A stretch of DNA of 64,000 bases, taken from positions 124,001 through 188,000 of the forward strand of contig NZ_CP049783.1 of assembly GCF_015710975.1 (NCBI RefSeq), given 5' to 3'. Each line of letters starts with the position of its first letter. Position 1 is the first letter of the stretch. This DNA comes from Paenibacillus polymyxa (GTDB lineage Bacteria > Bacillota > Bacilli > Paenibacillales > Paenibacillaceae). Both the position numbers and the translations under genes were made by a program. The notes under the pieces are model-generated. The model was not told the origin of the DNA, made no database searches, and saw nothing but the letters and a program-made list of their open reading frames with translations. Below are positions 1-8,368 of this stretch, one piece after another.

Positions 1-491
1 AAGGAGCGAAGACTTCTTCAGGGGTTCGTCCAATCGCTGTTTCGGATGAGGTAATCGAAGTGTTACAGAAACAACATGAAAGAGTTTATTTAGAAAAAGA
101 AATGGCTGGAGAAATGTATGTAGACAATGATCTCGTGTGTTGTACTAATATCGGTAAACCAGTATTCCCTGACACTTTAACAAAGATGATGCGAAGAAAG
201 ATAAAAGAATTGGAACTACCACCTATTCGATTTCATGACCTTAGACATACATCGGCTACATTAATGTTATCCATTGGAGTTCATCCAAAAGTTGTTTCTG
301 AAAGATTGGGACATAGCAGTGTAGTAATTACATTAGACACTTATTCACATTTGCTTATGAATATGCAGTCTGATGCAACAGAAGGATTAAGCAAGTTATT
401 GAGCAATAAAGAAGAAACAGAACCAGTAGAAATTGAAGAAAATTTGTGTGACCAAAAATGTGAACAGACCACTGAAATTAAGAAGAAGTAG
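1..491 (+). CDS. tyrosine recombinase/integrase, C-terminal part (truncated by window edge)
   Basis: The reading frame is open from base 3 and enters from upstream, so this is the 3' end of a longer gene. It encodes the catalytic domain of a phage/ICE-type tyrosine integrase: HDLRHTSATL supplies the box-II arginine and histidine, ERLGHSS the second histidine, and LDTYSHL the nucleophilic tyrosine. These enzymes cut and rejoin DNA at att sites. The tail after the tyrosine is acidic and ends IKKK. The DNA is clearly more AT-rich than the corA region to its right, which fits a mobile element ending here. No att repeat or tRNA is visible just downstream. It is unrelated in position to the prophage integrase at 61151. 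Confidence 0.85.
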   Translation, partial: GAKTSSGVRPIAVSDEVIEVLQKQHERVYLEKEMAGEMYVDNDLVCCTNIGKPVFPDTLTKMMRRKIKELELPPIRFHDLRHTSATLMLSIGVHPKVVSERLGHSSVVITLDTYSHLLMNMQSDATEGLSKLLSNKEETEPVEIEENLCDQKCEQTTEIKKK

Positions 492-758
492 TAAGCAAAA
501 CCCTTGATACATAAGGATTTTTTGATAAGGCTATAATAAAATCATCTTATCTGCTCTTGATAAGATTTCGCTATATTCATTTTGGGTTCACAAAGTTCTT
601 GTTGTTCACTTTAATGCATCGGCTGGGCTTCGTCAAGATGGACTTGTAAATTTGTGCCCTGCATTCACATTTTGTCTACCTTTTCCATAGGTTAAATCAT
701 ATCCCCCCTTTCGCAGAAGCTCATATGACTGCTGTTGATTTAGCCCATGATTTTGCCC

Positions 759-787
759 TTGAAAGGCCGTAGGCCGAGCGTTATACT
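759..787 (+). promoter_or_regulatory. putative sigma-A promoter for corA
   Basis: A TTGAAA box (759-764), a 17-bp spacer and TATACT (782-787) give a good vegetative promoter. Transcription would start near 794, leaving a 5' leader of about 320 nt before corA. No gene lies between the integrase fragment (ends 491) and this site; I see nothing recognisable in 492-758. Confidence 0.6.
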
Positions 788-793
788 ATACAA

Positions 794-1115
794 GTGCTAA
801 TAGGCAAAAATACGGTGCAACAGTGTAGATTAGAGTGTTTTCTTCGATACTGTGGCAACCTAAAAAAGAACATTTGTGAGGTGAATCCGGAATGGAAGGC
901 GACCCGAGTCCGAATAGGCGGCGATCCCTGAACAACAGCATAGGAATGACTTCAGCTTGCCGAAAGACGGGACGCCAGGCTCCGCATGCTCCAAAAGCCT
1001 TCTGCTTTTGATGGTATGCACGCTTACCCGCACCGGCTAACTGGCTAACTGAGTCCATTCCTTATGCTTAAGGTAAACGTATTTCCGTTACGACGGAGCA
1101 TAAGGAGTGACATAT
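794..1115 (+). promoter_or_regulatory. long structured 5' leader of corA, riboswitch-like, family not recognised
   Basis: The leader is predicted from the promoter at 759-787. GGAATGGA (889-896) can pair perfectly with TCCATTCC (1054-1061), closing a domain of about 170 nt that contains a long hairpin at 984-1019 (GCAT stem, AAAAGC/GCTTTT upper stem) and a direct repeat GGCTAACT at 1035-1042 and 1043-1050. Immediately after it, CCTTATGCT (1060-1068) is a 9-bp perfect complement of AGCATAAGG (1097-1105), which covers the Shine-Dalgarno AAGGAG at 1102-1107. The two stems share bases 1060-1061, so they compete. That is the layout of a translational riboswitch. I could not match it to the M-box, ydaO, NiCo or cobalamin consensus. 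Confidence 0.5.
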
Positions 1116-2051
1116 ATGAAAATCCGTTTGGTTAACAACGGGGTTTTTACCCCTGTCGAAGAAATTGAAATGGCGCTCACTGCACCGGCAGAAGGCTTTT
1201 ATTGGATTGATGCCGATGTCGAGGATCTGACAGTGCTTCAGCCCTTATTTTCTATGCATGATCTTGCAGTAGAAGACTGTTTGAGTGAAGAAGAACAGCG
1301 TCCAAAGATTGAAATTTATGAAAGCCATTATTTTATCGTTGTAAATAGTATTCGTTTTGATGATGAAGAAATATTTTTGCGTGCTTTGAACATTTTTCTC
1401 GGCCGCCATTTTATCATTACGGTGACCAAGCAGAAAATCAATGAGCTTCGTACTCTCAAGCCTATGCTGTGGGAGCAGGAAGTTAGCCAGCCTGACCGTT
1501 TTATGTATCTGTTGGTCGATTTGATCGTTGATAACTATTTTCTGGTTGGTGACCGGATTGAAGTTCGTATTGAAAAGCTGGAAGAAGACATTCTGATGCA
1601 TACGAAAAAGTCGCACTTGAACGAAATCATCGGCTTGCGCAGTGAGATTTTATGGCTAAAAAAAGTGCTCGGCCCGCAAAAGGAAGTCATCAATACCCTG
1701 AACAAACGGGATTTGCGGCTTATCGACGATCAACTACAAAAATATTTTAGCGACATTTATGAAAATGCTGTGAAAATTTCGGAGACTTTCGAAACTTATC
1801 GCGACTTGATGGGGAACCTTAGAGAAGCTTATCAGTCAAGTATCGCCAACCGTGCTAATGAAATCATGCGTGTGTTTACCGCCATTACAACCGTATTTAT
1901 GCCGTTGACGGTCATTACCGGAATATATGGGATGAACTTTGATAATATGCCTGAGCTTCATACACGTTATGGTTATTTTGTCGTCATTGGGATTATGGTG
2001 GCACTAGGTGTCAGTATGTTCTGTATTTTCCGCAAGAAGGATTGGGTTTGA
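1116..2051 (+). CDS. corA: CorA-family Mg2+/Co2+ (metal ion) transporter
   Basis: A 311-residue membrane protein of the CorA/MIT family, which forms pentameric channels for Mg2+ and sometimes Co2+ or Ni2+. The large cytosolic N-terminal part is followed by two membrane helices at about 250-271 and 284-305. The family signature GMN is present in ITGIYGMNFDNMPE, and the C-terminus is short and basic (FRKKDWV), as usual. The ATG at 1116 is preferred over the GTG at 1107, because AAGGAG (1102-1107) lies 8 nt before the ATG and overlaps the GTG. The gene is monocistronic, with its own promoter, a structured leader and a terminator. Which metal it carries cannot be read from the sequence. Confidence 0.93.
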   Translation: MKIRLVNNGVFTPVEEIEMALTAPAEGFYWIDADVEDLTVLQPLFSMHDLAVEDCLSEEEQRPKIEIYESHYFIVVNSIRFDDEEIFLRALNIFLGRHFIITVTKQKINELRTLKPMLWEQEVSQPDRFMYLLVDLIVDNYFLVGDRIEVRIEKLEEDILMHTKKSHLNEIIGLRSEILWLKKVLGPQKEVINTLNKRDLRLIDDQLQKYFSDIYENAVKISETFETYRDLMGNLREAYQSSIANRANEIMRVFTAITTVFMPLTVITGIYGMNFDNMPELHTRYGYFVVIGIMVALGVSMFCIFRKKDWV

Positions 2052-2078
2052 ATTATTTGGTTTTCAAGCTTGGTCATC

Positions 2079-2124
2079 AAAAGCAGCAGCCGAGTCCTAT
2101 GAGGAACTCGCTGCTGCTTTTTTT
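2079..2124 (+). terminator. intrinsic terminator after corA
   Basis: AAAAGCAGCAGCCGAGT pairs with the complementary ACTCGCTGCTGCTTTTTTT, giving a stem of more than 12 bp followed by a run of T. It lies 28 bp after the corA stop. Confidence 0.9.
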
Positions 2125-2171
2125 ATGTTGCACCTTATTTGTACTTTAGGACACTTTCAATCGTCTCTATA

Positions 2172-3179
2172 TTATCCAACATGTCGGTCAGGTACCTCCT
2201 GATGGCGGAACCGTATACGAATCAATCGCAGTCGCTCATAAATTTCATCCAGCCCTGCTTCCGTCGCTTTTTCTTCTCCATACACTTTTAGCATAATGGG
2301 CTTGAGCAGCGTATCTCCCAACTCTGCATAAGCAGACCAGATGGCTGCCTGCTCCTCCTCTGATACATGTGCCAATTCCTTGCGGATCAGCTTCTCCATA
2401 TCCATTCCATCCCTATCCAAATGCTCCACAGCTTCAATCATTTCTCGACGGTGCAAGCCTGTCTTCATTCCGATATGCTCCAGTGAAAGACCGTCCGAAA
2501 TGCCTTCGATAATCGCTCTAGTCAGGCTAAACTTATTCAGTTCCTGTCTGTACTGGTTTTCTTTTTGCTTGTACAGCCATGACAAAAAAACTTCTTCTTC
2601 AAGTGTCTCTGTTACCCAGTTCAGCGGAAAGGGCGTGGTCCGATCATTTTGTTTCGTAATAGCCAATAGCTCCGTCCCATATTGCGACACCTTACCCAGG
2701 CCCATACCAGGCAGTTCTAACAATTCTTCTTCGGTATGAGGAAGATAGACGCTGATGAGTCGAAGTAGTCGATTCGTAGCGATAAAATAAGGTGCTTTTC
2801 GCTCAGTTGCTGCCTTTTGCCGTCTCCACATTGTTAATTGTTCATACACCTCATCACGCGGAAACAAATCACTATAGCAATACAGCTTTTGTAGCGTTTG
2901 TCCACGTCCTGATGATCCTTCTTGCTCATGAAAAACGCCATGAATTAGAGGCCTATAGCCCTCAGCCATCTTGAGTGCCAGCTCATGACGGTATACATGC
3001 AGTAATTCCTGCCACAAACTGCCTTCATACCAAAGGTCGTCTATACTTTCATCTGGGACATGATGTGTGCTCCAGCCTGCACTCCATCCCCCTTCATGTT
3101 GTCCGATCCATACCTGCGCAAAGTCCTCGCAGCCTTCTTCATTCTGTTTGGACAAGCGGTTTAAAAATACAATCTCCAT
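2172..3179 (-). CDS. HRDC-domain protein with helicase-type C-terminal helix-turn-helix region
   Basis: A 335-residue soluble protein. Residues about 115-180 form an HRDC domain, a nucleic-acid-binding helical bundle found at the ends of RecQ helicases and RNase D; the TEEELLELPGMGLGKVSQYG segment is the diagnostic HRDC turn. The C-terminal half contains a LSLEHIGMKTGLHRREMIEAVEHL segment resembling the helix-turn-helix found after HRDC in some helicases. No helicase motor motifs are present, so it is not a RecQ helicase itself. It probably binds nucleic acid; the exact role is unknown. The ATG start has a GGAGGG site upstream (AACCTTATGAGGGAGG). It stands alone, convergent with corA. Confidence 0.75.
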   Translation of the reverse strand: MEIVFLNRLSKQNEEGCEDFAQVWIGQHEGGWSAGWSTHHVPDESIDDLWYEGSLWQELLHVYRHELALKMAEGYRPLIHGVFHEQEGSSGRGQTLQKLYCYSDLFPRDEVYEQLTMWRRQKAATERKAPYFIATNRLLRLISVYLPHTEEELLELPGMGLGKVSQYGTELLAITKQNDRTTPFPLNWVTETLEEEVFLSWLYKQKENQYRQELNKFSLTRAIIEGISDGLSLEHIGMKTGLHRREMIEAVEHLDRDGMDMEKLIRKELAHVSEEEQAAIWSAYAELGDTLLKPIMLKVYGEEKATEAGLDEIYERLRLIRIRFRHQEVPDRHVG

Positions 3180-3228
3180 GGTTTTTCCTCCCTCATAAGG
3201 TTAAAATGACTGACTCGCACAATACACA

Positions 3229-3286
3229 ACGCAAAAAAAAGCACCTATCCTGCGTATTCGCAAGAAAGGTGCTTCCCTTTTTGATC
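3229..3286 (-). terminator. intrinsic terminator after the ROK kinase gene
   Basis: Read on the minus strand, AAGCACCTTTC and its partner GATAGGTGCTT close a hairpin with an inner TTGCG/CGCAG stem, followed by eight T. It lies about 60 bp past the stop at 3345. Confidence 0.85.
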
Positions 3287-3344
3287 CGTACTATGCTGTT
3301 GCCTATATGATAACCGGACCTTGGAGTACCGTCAACCATAAATT

Positions 3345-4223
3345 CTAAGAATTCAGCTTTTCCTTGGCCAAAGCCAGAGCACCGCACAATCCAGCATTGT
3401 CACCCAAGCCCGGAGATACGATATATTGCTCAATTTCTGTAGTCAGACTCGGATGCTGTACGTACCCATTTAAAAGTTGTTGAAGCTTGGTACGAATGAG
3501 CGGGAACAATTGATCCTGCTTCATTACTCCGCCGCCCATAATAATTTTTTGCGGTGACAGGATTAATACATAGCTCATTAAAGCCTGGGCCAGATAATGC
3601 GCCTCCATTTCCCAGGCCGGGTGATCCACAGAAAGCTCATGCCCTTTAACCTTCCATCTTTTTTCGAGTGCTGGCCCCGCTGCCAGTCCTTCCAGACAAT
3701 CTCCATGATATGGACATGTGCCCTCATAGTGATCTTCTGGATGACGACGTACCAAAATATGTCCCATTTCCGGGTGGGATAATCCATGTACCAGCTTTCC
3801 GCCAACCAAAGCACCCGCTCCGATGCCTGTACCTATTGTAATATACAGACAGTTGTCCAATCCTTTAGCCGCACCCCAAATGGACTCACCCAGTGCTGCT
3901 CCATTCACATCCGTGTCAAACCCCATAGGTACATCGAAATGCTCCTTCAGTTTGCCAATCAGATTATAATTTCCCCAATGCGGCTTTGGCGTTGTTGTAA
4001 TATAACCATATGTATCACTGCCTTCGATAGGATCAATCGGTCCGAATGAGCCTACACCCAGCGCTTCAATCCCCTTGCCTTCAAAAAATGCAATGACATT
4101 CTCCATGGTTTCTGCTGGAGTCGTTGTTGGAAAGCTTGCTCTTTCCAATACCTCTCCTCGTTCATTTCCAATTCCACATACAAATTTGGTACCGCCTGCC
4201 TCAATTGCTCCCAATACTGTCAT
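3345..4223 (-). CDS. ROK-family fructokinase (GmuE/YdhR type)
   Basis: Phosphorylates fructose with ATP in the cytosol. The product of about 292 residues has the N-terminal phosphate loop GAIEAGGTKFVCGIG, the ROK signature region (HPEMGHILVRRHPEDHYEGTC) and a zinc site built from His-Cys-x2-His-x2-Cys (CPYHGDCLEGLA). The sequence closely follows B. subtilis GmuE from memory, including the SFGPID and ITIGTGIGAGA motifs. The start chosen is the ATG at 4223, preceded by GAGAGGGGA; an ATG at 4259 with AGGTGA also fits and would add 12 residues that have no counterpart in the family. The gene is monocistronic and has a terminator downstream. Confidence 0.88.
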   Translation of the reverse strand: MTVLGAIEAGGTKFVCGIGNERGEVLERASFPTTTPAETMENVIAFFEGKGIEALGVGSFGPIDPIEGSDTYGYITTTPKPHWGNYNLIGKLKEHFDVPMGFDTDVNGAALGESIWGAAKGLDNCLYITIGTGIGAGALVGGKLVHGLSHPEMGHILVRRHPEDHYEGTCPYHGDCLEGLAAGPALEKRWKVKGHELSVDHPAWEMEAHYLAQALMSYVLILSPQKIIMGGGVMKQDQLFPLIRTKLQQLLNGYVQHPSLTTEIEQYIVSPGLGDNAGLCGALALAKEKLNS

Positions 4224-4440
4224 AGCTGCTGTAATCCCCTCTCCATGATCTCTCTCCATTATATTCACCTGAAACGAGCCTAAGGTCAATCCCCTTATCA
4301 CAATTGTATAAAATCCTTCACATGGTTATATACCTAAGCTGAGTTAGTTGTATACAAATAAGGACACTAACGCACCAAGCGCCAGCATCCCTATATAACT
4401 TAGTCCACCTGAAATGCACAGCACAAGCCTAACAGCTTCA

Positions 4441-5355
4441 TTATGATCCGGTTGCGACACCCATCAACGTACACAAGCTCTTCATTTCAAGCTGCTCAAA
4501 CTTATCGACAATTTGCACGTGATCCAGCGTCAACAGACAGCTGTCTAAAGCACACGCAACAGGCACATCACAGTGAATTTTAGCAAGTTTGCGTGAAAGA
4601 TGCAGCATATCCAAATCACTCTCGATCTTTTTACGAACCGATGGAGTCAATTGATCCAGATTTTCCAGAATGCCTTCAATGGAGTCGTACTCCTGCACCA
4701 GCTTGAGGGCCGTTTTCTCACCGATTCCGCGTACTCCCGGGTAATTGTCACTTGCATCACCCATCAAGCCTTTGAGGTCGACCACTTGGCGCGGCTTAAG
4801 CCCTTTTTCTGACAGCAGGGTCTCCGGGGTATATACCATATAATTTCCATGCCCTTTTTTCATAATAATGACTTGTGTCCGCTCATCTACCAATTGAAGT
4901 AAATCATGATCTCCCGAGAGAATCATGACATCCATATCCTCATTTTGCGAATAATGGCGTGCGAGCGTACCGATGCAATCATCCGCTTCAAAGCCTTCCG
5001 CCCCAATGTTGGGAATGCCGAGGCTGTCCGTCACTTCACGGATCAAAGTAAATTGAGGAATCAAATCATCTGGCGCGTCGGCACGGTTGCCCTTATACGC
5101 AGCAAAATGTTCCCCACGGAATGTCGTTCCACCCATATCCCAGCAGCAAATGACATGTGTAGGATTAAAGGTTTGAACTGCATCCCAAAAATATCGAATA
5201 AAACCATATATGGCGTTCGTTGGTACTCCAGTTTTTGTACGACGGATATAACCGTTTGCAGCGGTTGCATAATAAGCACGAAAAAGCAGAGCCATGCCGT
5301 CAACCAGCATTACGGATTGTTCATTGCGTTGTGTCACAGATTGTATTGCTCCCAT
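4441..5355 (-). CDS. 5'-3' exonuclease (DNA polymerase I N-terminal/FEN type, YpcP-like)
   Basis: A 304-residue stand-alone flap/5'-3' exonuclease like the N-terminal domain of DNA polymerase I, acting on RNA primers and flaps in replication and repair. It shows the family's metal-binding acidic motifs in order: MLVDGMALLFRAYYA, CCWDMGGTTFRGEHFAAYK, EGFEADDCIGTLA, VMILSGDHDLLQLV, and the helix-hairpin-helix GLMGDASDNYPGVRGIGEKTA. It lacks polymerase domains and matches the usual length of YpcP/ExoR proteins. The start at 5355 has a weak GAGGG site; an internal start at the MLVDG methionine would remove 15 residues. The neighbours are not functionally linked. The gap 4224-4440 holds no gene I can support. 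Confidence 0.9.
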   Translation of the reverse strand: MGAIQSVTQRNEQSVMLVDGMALLFRAYYATAANGYIRRTKTGVPTNAIYGFIRYFWDAVQTFNPTHVICCWDMGGTTFRGEHFAAYKGNRADAPDDLIPQFTLIREVTDSLGIPNIGAEGFEADDCIGTLARHYSQNEDMDVMILSGDHDLLQLVDERTQVIIMKKGHGNYMVYTPETLLSEKGLKPRQVVDLKGLMGDASDNYPGVRGIGEKTALKLVQEYDSIEGILENLDQLTPSVRKKIESDLDMLHLSRKLAKIHCDVPVACALDSCLLTLDHVQIVDKFEQLEMKSLCTLMGVATGS

Positions 5356-5409
5356 TCATCATAATATTTAACCCTCACAGTATAACATAATGTGGGGGTA
5401 AATTGGGCT

Positions 5410-5775
5410 TTACTGAGCTCCCCATGTCCCCTCAAATGTTTCCTCTTTGAATCCTACGGTTACTTTATTCCCGTCAGTTACAATCGGGCGTTTAATTAAT
5501 CTTCCATTCGAGGACAAAAGCGAAATTTGCTCTTCACGGCTCATGTCTCCAAGCTTATCTTTCAGCTTTAACTCTTTGTATACTTCACCGCTCGTATTGA
5601 AAAACTTTTTCAGTTCCAGCCCGCTTTTTTTTATCAAGTCTTCCAATTCCTCCGGGCCGGGCGGTTGTTCAAAAATAGGAATCAGTTCCGTCTCATGCCC
5701 CTTGTTTTGCAGCCATTTCACTGCATTACGACAGGTGCTGCATTTAGAATACTGGTATACTTTCAGTTGGCTCAT
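5410..5775 (-). CDS. ArsC/Spx-family protein (YusI-like)
   Basis: A 121-residue thioredoxin-fold protein of the arsenate reductase (ArsC)/Spx superfamily. A CxxC motif (KCSTCRNAV) sits at residues 10-13, and the C-terminal RLIKRPIVTDGNKVTVGF segment is the conserved LIKRP loop. It is most like B. subtilis YusI, whose function is uncertain; the CxxC and the full length argue for a redox or regulatory role rather than classic arsenate reduction. The ATG at 5775 is chosen because GGAGGT lies 10 nt upstream; the earlier ATG overlaps that site. Confidence 0.85.
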   Translation of the reverse strand: MSQLKVYQYSKCSTCRNAVKWLQNKGHETELIPIFEQPPGPEELEDLIKKSGLELKKFFNTSGEVYKELKLKDKLGDMSREEQISLLSSNGRLIKRPIVTDGNKVTVGFKEETFEGTWGAQ

Positions 5776-5817
5776 CGCTAGATTAACCTCCATTTGGTTT
5801 CAATCTTTGTTGAATAT

Positions 5818-6777
5818 TTATTCTGGATATTGAGCCCTTAACAGCTCTTGCATTCCGATCATATCATCCGGTAGAGGAGCACAAAACGTCATTCGCTCCC
5901 CGGTCACAGGGTGCACCAAGGATAATTCTGAAGCATGCAGGGCTTGTCGAGGCATCTTGGCATCAAGCTGATCATATCGCTCACGTTGCACAGCGTCATC
6001 GGGTGTAATCCGGTACATTTTGTCTCCGATCAACGGGCATCCGATATATGTCATGTGAACCCGAATTTGGTGCGTACGTCCGGATTCCAATTTTAAACCG
6101 ATGCGGCTTCCTCTGCTCCACACTTCCTCCAGCTTATATAGCGTAAGAGCAGGATAACCATCCGGGGTCACCATGCGCAAATGCGGATTATCCGGATTGC
6201 GGTCAATCGGTCCGTCCACCCTGCCTTCCTGCTGCTCAGGGCGTCCATGCACCAAAGCTGTATAGCGCTTGTCCACCGTTCCCGCAATCATCTGTTCGGA
6301 AATATGCTGGTGAACATACGGATTTTTAGCTACAACTAGCACGCCCGTCGTCTCATGATCAAGACGATGAACAGGACGAAACCGAAACAGCTCCCCCTTG
6401 GCCTGCCAATAATGCACAACCCCGTTAGCCAGCGTCCCTGTGTAGTGACCATGAGTCGGATGGACAACCATGCCCGCCGCCTTGTTCACTACTAACAGAT
6501 GTTCATCCTCAAACAAAATCTCAAAAGGAATGGGTTCGGGTAAAATATCGTCGGAACGCTCGCGCTCCATGCGAATCTCTACTCGATCCCCGGACTTTAC
6601 CTTTACGCTAATATACACACGTATCCCGTTCAGCATAATCCCCTGTTCGGTCAGCTTGAGTTTGGATATGAGCTTACGAGAAATGTTCATACGTTTTTGG
6701 AGAATGGTCTTCAACAACATGCCCTCCTCCTCAGGAGGGATCATATATACGATAGGTTCATAGTACAAGCTCATCAC
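5818..6777 (-). CDS. RluA-family RNA pseudouridine synthase
   Basis: A roughly 319-residue enzyme that isomerises uridine to pseudouridine in RNA, probably rRNA. An N-terminal S4-like RNA-binding region (MNISRKLISKLKLTEQGIMLNG) is followed by the catalytic domain, with motif I LLVVNKAAGMVVHP and the active-site motif RPVHRLDHETTGVLVVAKN containing the catalytic aspartate. The C-terminal GRTHQIRVHM..GCPLIGDKMY motif is intact. The start is either the GTG at 6777 or the adjacent ATG; AGGAGG lies 13-16 nt upstream. It sits 18 bp downstream of the pduO stop and may be cotranscribed with it. Which RNA site it modifies cannot be told. Confidence 0.92.
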   Translation of the reverse strand: MMSLYYEPIVYMIPPEEEGMLLKTILQKRMNISRKLISKLKLTEQGIMLNGIRVYISVKVKSGDRVEIRMERERSDDILPEPIPFEILFEDEHLLVVNKAAGMVVHPTHGHYTGTLANGVVHYWQAKGELFRFRPVHRLDHETTGVLVVAKNPYVHQHISEQMIAGTVDKRYTALVHGRPEQQEGRVDGPIDRNPDNPHLRMVTPDGYPALTLYKLEEVWSRGSRIGLKLESGRTHQIRVHMTYIGCPLIGDKMYRITPDDAVQRERYDQLDAKMPRQALHASELSLVHPVTGERMTFCAPLPDDMIGMQELLRAQYPE

Positions 6778-6795
6778 AAATTCCCGATTGCCTCC

Positions 6796-7359
6796 TTATT
6801 TGCGGAACACTTTTTTGCTGCGCACATATTCGACATCGGGCACACCCTGACGCACATTCGCTGTGCGAGCCACAACAAAGAAGTAATCGGACAGGCGGTT
6901 CAAATACCGACGTACCGCAGGATTGATATCTGTGTGCTTACCTAGTGTAACCGCACGGCGTTCCGCGCGTCGGCAAACCGTGCGGCAAACATGAAGCGTC
7001 GAAGATAATGTGCTGCCTCCCGGGATAATAAAGCGCTCCACCTTTGGATTTTCCTCCTGGCATGCATCAATCCAGCCTTCCAGCCGCTCTGCCAGCTCGT
7101 CTTTGACCTTATATTTACTTTCACTGATTTTAACAAACGCCAAATCTGAACCACAATCGAACAGCTCCTGCTGTATTTCTTCCAATTGAGTCCGAATGTC
7201 CGCAAACTTTTCCCCTTCGGCAAAGCTGATCGCTTGTCCTACAAAGCTGTTCAGCTCGTCAATGGTACCGTACGCCTCCACACGGTCGTCATCTTTAGAC
7301 ACTCGACCGCCGATCACAGAAGTTTGTCCTTCATCACCTGTTCTGGTATAAATCCCCAT
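6796..7359 (-). CDS. pduO: cob(I)alamin adenosyltransferase, PduO type
   Basis: A 187-residue enzyme that transfers adenosyl from ATP to cob(I)alamin (ATP:corrinoid adenosyltransferase), the last step in making coenzyme B12. The ATP-binding N-terminus MGIYTRTGDEGQTSVIGG, the YGTIDELNSFVG helix and the C-terminal RAVTLGKHTDINPAVRRYLNRLSDYFFVVAR helix with the catalytic arginine and aspartate are all present. Length is normal for the family (B. subtilis YvqK). It follows the lipoprotein gene by 18 bp and precedes the RluA gene by 18 bp, so the three may form one transcript. Confidence 0.94.
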   Translation of the reverse strand: MGIYTRTGDEGQTSVIGGRVSKDDDRVEAYGTIDELNSFVGQAISFAEGEKFADIRTQLEEIQQELFDCGSDLAFVKISESKYKVKDELAERLEGWIDACQEENPKVERFIIPGGSTLSSTLHVCRTVCRRAERRAVTLGKHTDINPAVRRYLNRLSDYFFVVARTANVRQGVPDVEYVRSKKVFRK

Positions 7360-7377
7360 ACTTTTTCATCCCCTTTA

Positions 7378-7947
7378 TCATTCTGTGAGTGCTTTCAGCA
7401 CCTTGATGGCTTCTTCCTTATTGCTTGTGCGTGGCGGTACGGTAGCAAATAATGTGTTTGAGTTATATTTTAGGTCCTTAAACATCTTCATCTGCTCCAC
7501 CGGAATTCCGAACAAATGAGTTTCCTTGATGACATCCGTTCCTTCTTCCCCTTGCTCCTTTTTCTTAAATACGCCGCCTTCGAATACACCCCGGGCATAT
7601 GTCTTCTTGTCAAAGGCATCATCTAAGGGTAGATTCGAACCATTTTGTCCATACAACTTCATGTCCTCTTCCGGCAAAAGAAACAAATCATGTTCTCCGG
7701 CCGCATATTCTACGACCAGCTTCTGCTGATTATACAGTGGGCTGACTGAAATCTCGATTGTCGGAGCCTGTTCGCCCAGCTTATCCTTAAGCTTTTGTGC
7801 CAGCTCGTCACGAATGACTGAAGCATCCCCTTTATCCATAATAAATATGGAGAAGCTGTCCTTGTCTCGCCCCCCACATCCAGCCAATAGTACAAGTGCT
7901 ATGATTCCGATGATCCATGGCGATAGCCTTTTTAGCCCTGCTTTCAT
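7378..7947 (-). CDS. predicted lipoprotein of unknown function
   Basis: A 189-residue protein with a lipoprotein signal: basic N-terminus MKAGLKRLSPW, hydrophobic stretch and lipobox LLAGC at about residues 20-24, so the mature protein would be lipid-anchored on the outer face of the membrane. The rest is soluble and mixed alpha/beta, with no motif I recognise (SIFIMDKGDASVIRDELAQKL, HDLFLLPEEDM). Because it is 18 bp upstream of pduO, it is probably first in a pduO-rluA operon, but the pairing may not be functional. A good GGGGGC-type site precedes the ATG. Confidence 0.75.
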   Translation of the reverse strand: MKAGLKRLSPWIIGIIALVLLAGCGGRDKDSFSIFIMDKGDASVIRDELAQKLKDKLGEQAPTIEISVSPLYNQQKLVVEYAAGEHDLFLLPEEDMKLYGQNGSNLPLDDAFDKKTYARGVFEGGVFKKKEQGEEGTDVIKETHLFGIPVEQMKMFKDLKYNSNTLFATVPPRTSNKEEAIKVLKALTE

Positions 7948-7995
7948 CTGTACGCCCCCTCTTCCATGCCACTAATATATCATAAGTTGTGAACG

Positions 7996-8026
7996 CAAAA
8001 AAAGAAGGCCCTGCGGCCTTCTTCGT
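7996..8026 (-). terminator. intrinsic terminator after the Spo0E-like gene
   Basis: Minus strand GAAGGCCGCAGGGCCTTC forms a GC-rich hairpin followed by seven T. It lies 22 bp past the stop at 8048 and isolates this gene from the lipoprotein operon. Confidence 0.9.
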
Positions 8027-8047
8027 AGCTATGGTGACTTCACACAG

Positions 8048-8254
8048 TTACACTCTGCATTCCGTACCGTACAGCTTCATGTATTCATTGATTTTCAAAT
8101 CTAGTTTGCAGCTAATCTCGATGACAAGATCAGAGGTCAAGGACTGCTCTTCCTGAAACGTCCGCATCATCTCATTGCGCAGGAACAAAATTTCATCTTC
8201 CAGGGAAATGTCGTATCCTATTGAACTCGGAGAATTATATCCAACATATGACAT
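8048..8254 (-). CDS. Spo0E-family aspartyl-phosphate phosphatase
   Basis: A 68-residue helical-hairpin protein. The SCKLDLKINEYMK segment carries the Spo0E family signature S-x-x-L-D. Such proteins dephosphorylate Spo0A~P and so delay entry into sporulation. The ATG at 8254 is chosen because AGGAGG lies 7 nt upstream; the GTG two codons earlier overlaps that site. It is a single gene with its own terminator. Membership in the family is clear; the exact response-regulator target is inferred. Confidence 0.85.
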   Translation of the reverse strand: MSYVGYNSPSSIGYDISLEDEILFLRNEMMRTFQEEQSLTSDLVIEISCKLDLKINEYMKLYGTECRV

Positions 8255-8368
8255 GAGCACTCCTCCTGTAATTGAAAAATTGAACTTCCTGCTTCCGATT
8301 TCAAATTATAGCATAGAAATTTAGAAATAAAAGACTATTTTCTATGAATTACCCATAAAAAAATAAAT

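Noticed and set aside
786..1058. Minus-strand open frame of 90 codons opposite the corA leader
   Set aside because: It has no ribosome site or domain and lies over a structured leader on the other strand; the open frame is explained by the GC-rich RNA stems.
794..1115. corA leader as an M-box, ydaO, c-di-GMP-I or cobalamin riboswitch
   Set aside because: Short look-alike words (GGTGAATCC, GAAAGACGGGACGC) occur, but the remaining conserved blocks of each family are missing or in the wrong order.
2341..2974. Plus-strand open frames opposite the HRDC gene
   Set aside because: They are antisense to a well-supported gene with no ribosome sites or recognisable protein features.
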